Origin: UBA6168 sp964508135
Lineage (GTDB): Bacteria; Bacteroidota; Bacteroidia; Chitinophagales; Saprospiraceae
Length of the DNA stretch: 64,000 nucleotides
Reading direction: 5' to 3'
NCBI GenBank assembly: GCA_964508135.1
Contig: CAZDSU010000004.1
Location: forward strand, 62,001-126,000
The number at the start of each line of letters is the position of its first letter. The stretch's first letter is position 1. A program made the translations under genes and the position numbers. This document shows, one piece after another, positions 59,708 to 64,000 of this stretch. The notes under the pieces were generated by a model that saw nothing but the letters and a program-made list of their open reading frames with translations, ran no database searches and was not told where the DNA came from.

Positions 59708-59736
59708 CAACTAATCCTAGAAATACAGTTCAAGCC

Positions 59737-60894
59737 TCATTTGCTCCCATCCAGCCTCACCTGCACCTCTTGCTCCTTTTCATCCCGAAGCACTTTGACC
59801 TTCACATTGTCGCCAGCCTTGTATTTTTCCAGTATCAAAATCAGGTCGTTGCCGGATTCCACTTTTTCGCCGTTGATGGCCACGATGGCATCGCCGAGGC
59901 GGATGCGGCCTGAGCGGTCACGGTAGGTCGGTTGCAGACCAGCCCGCTCGGCGGCGCTGCCTTCGGCAACATGCGTGATGAGCGCCCCACGCAGGCCGAG
60001 CCGTTGCACGGTCTGCGCATTTGCCAGCTCGATGCCGAGGCTTGGACGGTTGATTTTGCCGAACTGGATGAGGTCGGGGACGGCCCATTTCACCACGTCA
60101 ACGGGGATGGAAAAACCAATGCCCGCCGAAGCACCGCTAGGGCTGTAGATGGCCGTGTTCACGCCGATTAGCTCGCCGGAGGAGTTAAGCAGGGGACCGC
60201 CGGAGTTGCCGGGGTTGATGGCGGCGTCGGACTGTATCACGTCCCGGATGGGAATGCCGCTCACCGATTTTATCTCCCGCCCCAGGGCGCTGATGATGCC
60301 TGTGGTTAGCGTCTGGTCGAGGCCGAAGGGGTTGCCGATGGCCAGCACCGATTGCCCCACGAGCAGGTTGTCGGAACTGCCAACGGGGATGGGCCGCAGC
60401 GCCGATTTCGGAGCGTCAATTTTCAATACAGCGAGGTCTTTTTCGGGCGAAGCGCCCACCAGTGTGGCGTCCCAAGTGGTGCGGTCGGCGAGCGTCACTT
60501 GTGCTTTGTCAGCCCCCTGAATCACGTGGTAGTTGGTGATGACGTGGCCGTCCTTGTCCCAGACGAAACCGGAGCCGCTGCCCTGCGGGATTTCCATCAC
60601 GTTGCGGGTCCAGTAGTCCTGTCGGAGCTGCGAGGTGGTGATGAAGGCCACCGACGGGGCGGAACTTTCGAACAGGCGAATCGTCGCTTTTTCGTCTTCG
60701 TTGAGGCCGGGCGGGATGGGCGAGTGGGTGGTCGTGCCTCGCTCGTCCTCGTTGGTGTTGTACGGGTTTTCGTCGGCGTTGATTTGGGGGGCGGTTTGTT
60801 GGTTGAAGTTCGACTTCCAGGCAGTGCCGATGAAGAAACCGCCAATCAGGAGCGCTGTCCAGAGAATGAACCGTAGGATGGAAATGCTTTTCAT
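59737..60894 (-). CDS. HtrA/DegP-type serine protease with one PDZ domain
   Basis: A 385-residue protein with an N-terminal membrane anchor (ILRFILWTALLIGGFFIGTAW) and an acidic Asn/Thr-rich linker. The trypsin-like domain has the catalytic triad His123 (TNYHV), Asp153 (EKDLAVLKID) and Ser231 (GNSGGPL). One C-terminal PDZ domain follows (SLGIELANA ... LGDAIVAINGEKV). A single PDZ and a membrane anchor place it closer to DegS/HhoB-type or bacterial HtrA stress proteases than to double-PDZ DegP. It acts in the periplasm on misfolded or regulatory proteins. The start fits the anchor. Confidence 0.95.
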   Translation of the reverse strand: MKSISILRFILWTALLIGGFFIGTAWKSNFNQQTAPQINADENPYNTNEDERGTTTHSPIPPGLNEDEKATIRLFESSAPSVAFITTSQLRQDYWTRNVMEIPQGSGSGFVWDKDGHVITNYHVIQGADKAQVTLADRTTWDATLVGASPEKDLAVLKIDAPKSALRPIPVGSSDNLLVGQSVLAIGNPFGLDQTLTTGIISALGREIKSVSGIPIRDVIQSDAAINPGNSGGPLLNSSGELIGVNTAIYSPSGASAGIGFSIPVDVVKWAVPDLIQFGKINRPSLGIELANAQTVQRLGLRGALITHVAEGSAAERAGLQPTYRDRSGRIRLGDAIVAINGEKVESGNDLILILEKYKAGDNVKVKVLRDEKEQEVQVRLDGSK

Positions 60895-61078
60895 TTTTTA
60901 TCTTTTTGCGGTAAAATTATTGGTTTTGGAAAAAATTGAACAATGGTTCAGTGGACAAAAAACGCATTGACCAGCCTGCTTGTTTTGGGTGGATAGACGA
61001 AATGCGGAGCAGAACAAATGAATTTGGAATAGCGGTCGGAACTGTTTTACTTTGTGGGGCATTTAAAAAAGAAAAAAA

Positions 61079-61312
61079 ATGGGACAGCGAATAAATCCAG
61101 CACTTGAGGAAATGATTGAGCAACTTGATGATGAAAGCATCAAAGAATTGCAGCTTTTTGTTGAGTTTTTGTTGAGCAAAAAGGGAGCGACGAATTCTGC
61201 CAAAAAAATGAAAAACCCCAAACGTGGGTTCTTGGAAGGTATGAGGAGAATTCCAATTCCAGTTGATAATATCATAATCGACAGGGCAGAAATTTATGAT
61301 GAAAGATTCTAA
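61079..61312 (+). CDS. VapB-type antitoxin (DUF2281-like)
   Basis: A 77-residue protein (MGQRINPALEEMIEQLDDESIKEL...) with an N-terminal helical part (LQLFVEFLLSKKG) and a basic then acidic tail (NPKRGFLEGMRRIPIPVDN, IIIDRAEIYDERF). The C-terminal pattern, ending in a short acidic segment, is typical of small antitoxins that wrap around PIN toxins. It overlaps the next gene by 14-17 bp, the usual antitoxin-first order. The antitoxin role is inferred from position and sequence pattern. Confidence 0.8.
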   Translation: MGQRINPALEEMIEQLDDESIKELQLFVEFLLSKKGATNSAKKMKNPKRGFLEGMRRIPIPVDNIIIDRAEIYDERF

Positions 61313-61769
61313 GCACAAGGTTTTTGTTGACACAAATATCCTCTACTACGCCAACGAGCCATTGACCTCATTTGGTGAACAAGCAATCGGCAGAATGAAG
61401 GAGTTGGTTGTGGAGGGCCATCGTTTAGCACTGAGCACTCAAATCATCAGGGAATATGCAAATAGCACATTAAGAAATGCCATTTACCACAAATTGAGCC
61501 TTAAGCAAAGCATCGAAGATGTGCTTTATAATATCGTTCAATTTCATGAAGACTTTGAAATTTTCCACGAAAATGAAGAGGTCTTGCCCAACTGGCTCCA
61601 CCTCTTCCCACTCCTCACCACTCACAAAGACGTTTTCGATTTCAACATCGCCGCCACGCTCCAAGCCCATGGTATCCGCCACATCTTGACACACAACACC
61701 AACGATTTTTTCAAATTTTCCGATTGGTTAACGATATTGCCGCTTTTTACGGAAAAACGTCCTACTTGA
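61296..61769 (+). CDS. PIN-domain ribonuclease toxin (VapC-like)
   Basis: A 157-residue PIN domain (156 aa from the second ATG). The conserved acidic residues are present: VDTNILYYAN near the N-terminus (D12), the glutamate in STQIIREYAN, and the late DVFDFNIAATLQ and THNTNDF segments. Such toxins cleave tRNA or rRNA. It follows its antitoxin with overlap. Its 3' end overlaps the start of the acyltransferase frame, so insertion of this pair may have changed the start region of that gene. Confidence 0.9.
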   Translation: MMKDSKHKVFVDTNILYYANEPLTSFGEQAIGRMKELVVEGHRLALSTQIIREYANSTLRNAIYHKLSLKQSIEDVLYNIVQFHEDFEIFHENEEVLPNWLHLFPLLTTHKDVFDFNIAATLQAHGIRHILTHNTNDFFKFSDWLTILPLFTEKRPT

Positions 61770-63097
61770 ACCCAATCCTCTACATCCTTTACTATTTTTT
61801 TAAGTACTTCATACGGCTGTGCACTTGGGTGTACTATGCTAAAATAACCGTAACCGGCGAGCCCCACCACCGCAGCCGCAACCCTTGCATCCTCGTCAGC
61901 AACCACCCAAGCACCCTGCTCGACCCGCTCAACGTGGCCATCAGGGTCAATGCCGAAATCAATTTCCTGGCCAACGCCAGCCTATTCAAATACGCCATCA
62001 CTGAATGGCTGCTCCGCAGGCTCTACTGCATCCCCGTAGAGCGTTACCAAGACACTGGCGGCAAGCCCCTCAACAATGTTGACAGCTTCAAGCAGGCCAC
62101 CGAATTCCTTAGCGGGGGTGGTTGTCTCTACGTGGCGCCCGAAGGCACCAGCTTCGTGGAGCGGCGGCTGCGCAAGCTCAAAACCGGCACCGCCCGCATC
62201 GCCTTCGCCGCCGAGAGCACCAACAATTTCCAGCTCGGACTCACCATCCTGCCCATTGGGTTGAACTACTCCGACCCGACCAAATTCCGCAGTGAACTGG
62301 TCACGGTGTTCGGGAACCCCATCCGAGTGGCCGACTTCCGGGAGGATTACCTGGCCGACCCTGTCAACGCTGTGAACTGCCTCACCGAGGCCATGAGTGA
62401 ACAGATTTCCTCGCTCATCATTGATTGCGAGGACGAAGCCCAAGACCAGTTGCTGCACCGCCTGGAAACTATTTTGCAGAACGAAAATCCATTGCCACCT
62501 GCGGAGCGCCTACATCGTTCGCAGGTCGTTTTAAATCGCCTTCGGCAATGGAAATCAAGTGACGCAGCAGCTTACGAGGCTTTTTCACCAAGCGTTTTTT
62601 CTTATTTTGAAAAAACCAAGTCTTTGAAAATCAGCGACTTGCAGATTAGAGCCGCCAAACTCCAGTTTGGTGGAGGCCAACTGCCAAACTGGAGTTTGGC
62701 GGCTCTAGTGCCAGTGTTCCTGCCCAGCTACCTGACGCACGTGCTTCCCACATTTTTTGCAAAAAAAATAACGGATGCCCTCAACGCCGACTACCACTGG
62801 GTGCCCACCTACAAGTTCACTGCTGGGGTGGTCATGTACCCGCTATTCATCTGGTTGCAAACCTGGCTGGTAAGCAAACTGGCTGTTCACCTCGACCTGG
62901 GCAGTTGGGTGAAATGGGCCTACCTGCTGGCCGTCATCCCAATGGGCCTACTAGCCGAGTGGTGGCTGAAAAAATGGAAGCGTTGGCGAGATAGCTGCCG
63001 TGCCGATTTCTTATCTAAAAACAAAAAAGAATCCTGGTCGGAAATGACCGATTTGCGCCAGCAAATACTGAGCGCCGACGTAATGACTGGCAAATAA
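61724..63097 (+). CDS. PlsC-type glycerol-phosphate acyltransferase family protein
   Basis: A 457-residue protein if ATG 61724 is used, overlapping vapC by 46 bp; a TTG at 61766 overlapping the vapC stop would give 443 aa and an N-terminus that begins at the hydrophobic helix (NPILYILYYFFKYF). The acyltransferase domain has ILVSNHPSTLLDP (the NHxxxxxD motif) and the glycerophosphate-binding VAPEGTSF. C-terminal hydrophobic helices (TAGVVMYPLFIWLQTWL, WAYLLAVIPMGLLAEWWL) anchor it. It likely acylates glycerol-3-phosphate or a lysophospholipid. A 24-bp inverted repeat is translated in frame at about residues 308-328. Confidence 0.85.
   Translation: MVNDIAAFYGKTSYLNPILYILYYFFKYFIRLCTWVYYAKITVTGEPHHRSRNPCILVSNHPSTLLDPLNVAIRVNAEINFLANASLFKYAITEWLLRRLYCIPVERYQDTGGKPLNNVDSFKQATEFLSGGGCLYVAPEGTSFVERRLRKLKTGTARIAFAAESTNNFQLGLTILPIGLNYSDPTKFRSELVTVFGNPIRVADFREDYLADPVNAVNCLTEAMSEQISSLIIDCEDEAQDQLLHRLETILQNENPLPPAERLHRSQVVLNRLRQWKSSDAAAYEAFSPSVFSYFEKTKSLKISDLQIRAAKLQFGGGQLPNWSLAALVPVFLPSYLTHVLPTFFAKKITDALNADYHWVPTYKFTAGVVMYPLFIWLQTWLVSKLAVHLDLGSWVKWAYLLAVIPMGLLAEWWLKKWKRWRDSCRADFLSKNKKESWSEMTDLRQQILSADVMTGK
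62647..62707. repeat. 24-bp perfect inverted repeat inside the acyltransferase gene
   Basis: Arms 62647-62670 and 62684-62707 (TAGAGCCGCCAAACTCCAGT at the start of the left arm) are exact reverse complements with a 13-base loop. Each arm also contains the smaller palindrome CCAAACTCCAGTTTGG. It is read in frame (IRAAKLQFGGGQLPNWSLAAL). Confidence 0.92.
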
Positions 63098-63198
63098 ACC
63101 GTGAATCCACTACTTTTTTCAGCTTTCCAAATTGAAATATCTGACAGCCAACGAACTTACCGCCGCTGCACGAAGTTTGAATAAAAAATTTCCGACAG

Positions 63199-63228
63199 TT
63201 TGCTTTTTCAGCAAAGAATTTACCTTTG
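63199..63228 (+). promoter_or_regulatory. Full promoter of tRNA-Ser (TTTG / TACCTTTG)
   Basis: TTTG at 63199-63202 and TACCTTTG at 63221-63228 with an 18-base spacer, matching the Bacteroidota -33/-7 consensus. The tRNA begins 5 bp downstream of the -7 box. Confidence 0.65.
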
Positions 63229-63233
63229 CCCCC

Positions 63234-63318
63234 GGAGAGATGGCAGAGCGGTTTAATGCGGCGGTCTTGAAAACCGTTGTACCGAAAGGTACCGGGGGTT
63301 CGAATCCCTCTCTCTCCG
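63234..63318 (+). tRNA. tRNA-Ser (anticodon TGA)
   Basis: An 85-base tRNA without encoded CCA. The acceptor stem GGAGAGA pairs with TCTCTCC (63311-63317), with discriminator G. The anticodon stem is GCGGT/ACCGT around the loop CTTGAAA, giving anticodon TGA (reads UCA). A long variable arm (TGTACCGAAAGGTACC region) and the T-loop GGTTCGAATCC confirm serine type. Confidence 0.95.
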
Positions 63319-63329
63319 CGCTTTTTGAG

Positions 63330-63354
63330 AAGCCTTGCAATAGCAGGGCTTTTT
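63330..63354 (+). terminator. Terminator of tRNA-Ser
   Basis: Stem AAGCCTTGC / GCAGGGCTT with an AATA loop, one G-T pair, followed by TTTTT. Confidence 0.7.
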
Positions 63355-63494
63355 CAATTTCTGGATGTCCTGGCACGTCCCGGCTACTGGCAACTTCATG
63401 CATGTAAATAGAAAAAAATTGCGTCCACATCCCTTGTCTTCATTTCGGAAGACCTCTCCAAAGATGCTTCTATTCAGTGGACTGGTTAGCTAGG

Positions 63495-63528
63495 GAAACC
63501 CGTTGTATCGAAAGATGCCTGGGGTTTG
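63495..63528 (+). repeat. Degenerate copy of the tRNA-Ser 3' half
   Basis: 34 bp that match tRNA positions 63269-63302 at 28 of 34 sites without gaps, covering the anticodon arm's 3' side, the variable arm and part of the T arm. It cannot fold as a tRNA. Confidence 0.65.
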
Positions 63529-63697
63529 TCACAATCACAAATACCAAAATCCCAATCCCAACCTCCCAGCTTCATTTGCCAAATTCCCGCCATTTTGAAG
63601 GTTTTACATTGTTGTTTTTCTGCGTTCCAGAATTTCGCCCTATCTTCACCTGCCCTGTTTTACCCCTCCCAAGTTTGCTTTTTTCAAAAATAAACAC

Positions 63698-64000
63698 ATG
63701 AAGAGAATATTTACATTTAGCAAAAGAATTGCCCTCATTTTTCTCGCCCTGTTGTCGCTGCCGGGTCTTTCGCTGGCTTGCGACACCTCCGGCTACCTCA
63801 TGGACGGCATCACCGATAACGGCGACGGCACCTTCACCATTGACTGGACGGCGTTGGTGGCAGGCGGCACCACCACTGGGGTAGGCTCCACTTGGGGCTT
63901 TTACCTCAACATAGATGCAACGATTCTCAGTATCACGCCGAGCAGTTTCACCAGTACCAACGGCACCACCCTCAATGCTGTCATCACTGGCGGCAACGTG
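63698..64000 (+). CDS. Exported protein, 3'-truncated by window edge
   Basis: The ATG at 63698 opens a frame that runs off the window after 101 codons. A signal peptide (RIALIFLALLSLPGLSLA/C) is followed by a beta-rich Gly/Thr-rich segment (GITDNGDGTFTIDWTALVAGG, then TWGFYLNIDATIL). The start of the mature part is cysteine; whether it is a lipobox (SLAC) is uncertain. The style resembles the N-terminal part of further T9SS cargo proteins, but the C-terminus that would show this is not visible. Confidence 0.75.
   Translation, partial: MKRIFTFSKRIALIFLALLSLPGLSLACDTSGYLMDGITDNGDGTFTIDWTALVAGGTTTGVGSTWGFYLNIDATILSITPSSFTSTNGTTLNAVITGGNV

Larger units (their letters stand above)
59098..59736. 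other. Long spacer upstream of the second T9SS cargo gene
   Basis: 639 bp without a credible gene. It contains an inverted octamer array (59133-59227), a possible minus-strand promoter box at 59521 and a 21-bp perfect hairpin at 59640-59707. Confidence 0.65.
63319..63697. other. Spacer with terminator and degenerate tRNA fragment
   Basis: 379 bp without a gene I can support. It holds the tRNA terminator (63330-63354) and a 34-bp diverged copy of the tRNA-Ser 3' half at 63495-63528. Confidence 0.6.

Noticed and set aside
63477..63701. 74-codon open frame after tRNA-Ser
   Set aside because: It runs through the degenerate tRNA fragment and into the start of the next gene; no family resemblance.

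Overview
The window looks like chromosome of a gliding or type IX secretion (T9SS) member of the Bacteroidota, possibly close to Saprospiraceae. The sequence-based reasons are a 2.5-kDa-residue-scale SprA homologue, two giant secreted proteins ending in T9SS sorting domains, a MurF-Alr fusion, Bacteroidota-restricted families (DUF4270, DUF4290, DUF5683, DUF3857), very few Shine-Dalgarno-like sites, and many TAnnTTTG promoter boxes. The family-level placement is inference.

Layout. 1-2350: the end of parB, a DUF5683 protein and a TraB/GumN protein. 2.3-9.1 kb: an Lrp regulator, thioredoxin, a membrane patatin lipase, a four-helix-bundle protein, and a leftward run aquaglyceroporin-tsaE-alanine dehydrogenase. 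9.1-17.6 kb: DUF4290, glmS, a DUF4270 lipoprotein, a half-length glycogen-synthase-like protein, panC, a CvfB-like S1 protein and an App1-like phosphatase. 18-25.3 kb: antiporter, rpsT, uppP, an AAA/DUF4143 ATPase, glyS, then a small island between two copies of the glyS 3' end. 25.4-35.8 kb: envelope and accessory genes (DUF3857, hypotheticals, two paralogous TPR exported proteins, an outer-membrane protein, coaX) in repeat-rich spacers. 35.9-48.4 kb: moaA, sprA, ruvA and murF-alr. 48.5-59.1 kb: two giant T9SS cargo proteins flanking a Fic gene. 59.7-64 kb: an HtrA protease, vapBC, a PlsC-type acyltransferase, tRNA-Ser and the start of an exported protein.

How the genes work together. UppP, MurF-Alr, GlmS and alanine dehydrogenase feed peptidoglycan and D-alanine metabolism. 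PanC and CoaX are two steps of coenzyme A synthesis. SprA is the T9SS outer-membrane translocon through which the two sorting-domain proteins would leave the cell.

The most unusual feature is a family of 7- or 8-bp tandem repeats, usually as two inverted arrays, lying directly against start and stop codons at about a dozen loci and also found in frame inside coding genes. One inverted pair encloses a four-helix-bundle gene of the type found in 23S rRNA intervening sequences. Other striking items are the glyS 3'-end duplication whose base differences are all synonymous, boxes spaced at exactly 22 bp upstream of the DUF4143 ATPase, a 21-bp minisatellite, a 24-bp inverted repeat read through inside the acyltransferase gene, and a degenerate 34-bp copy of the tRNA-Ser 3' half.
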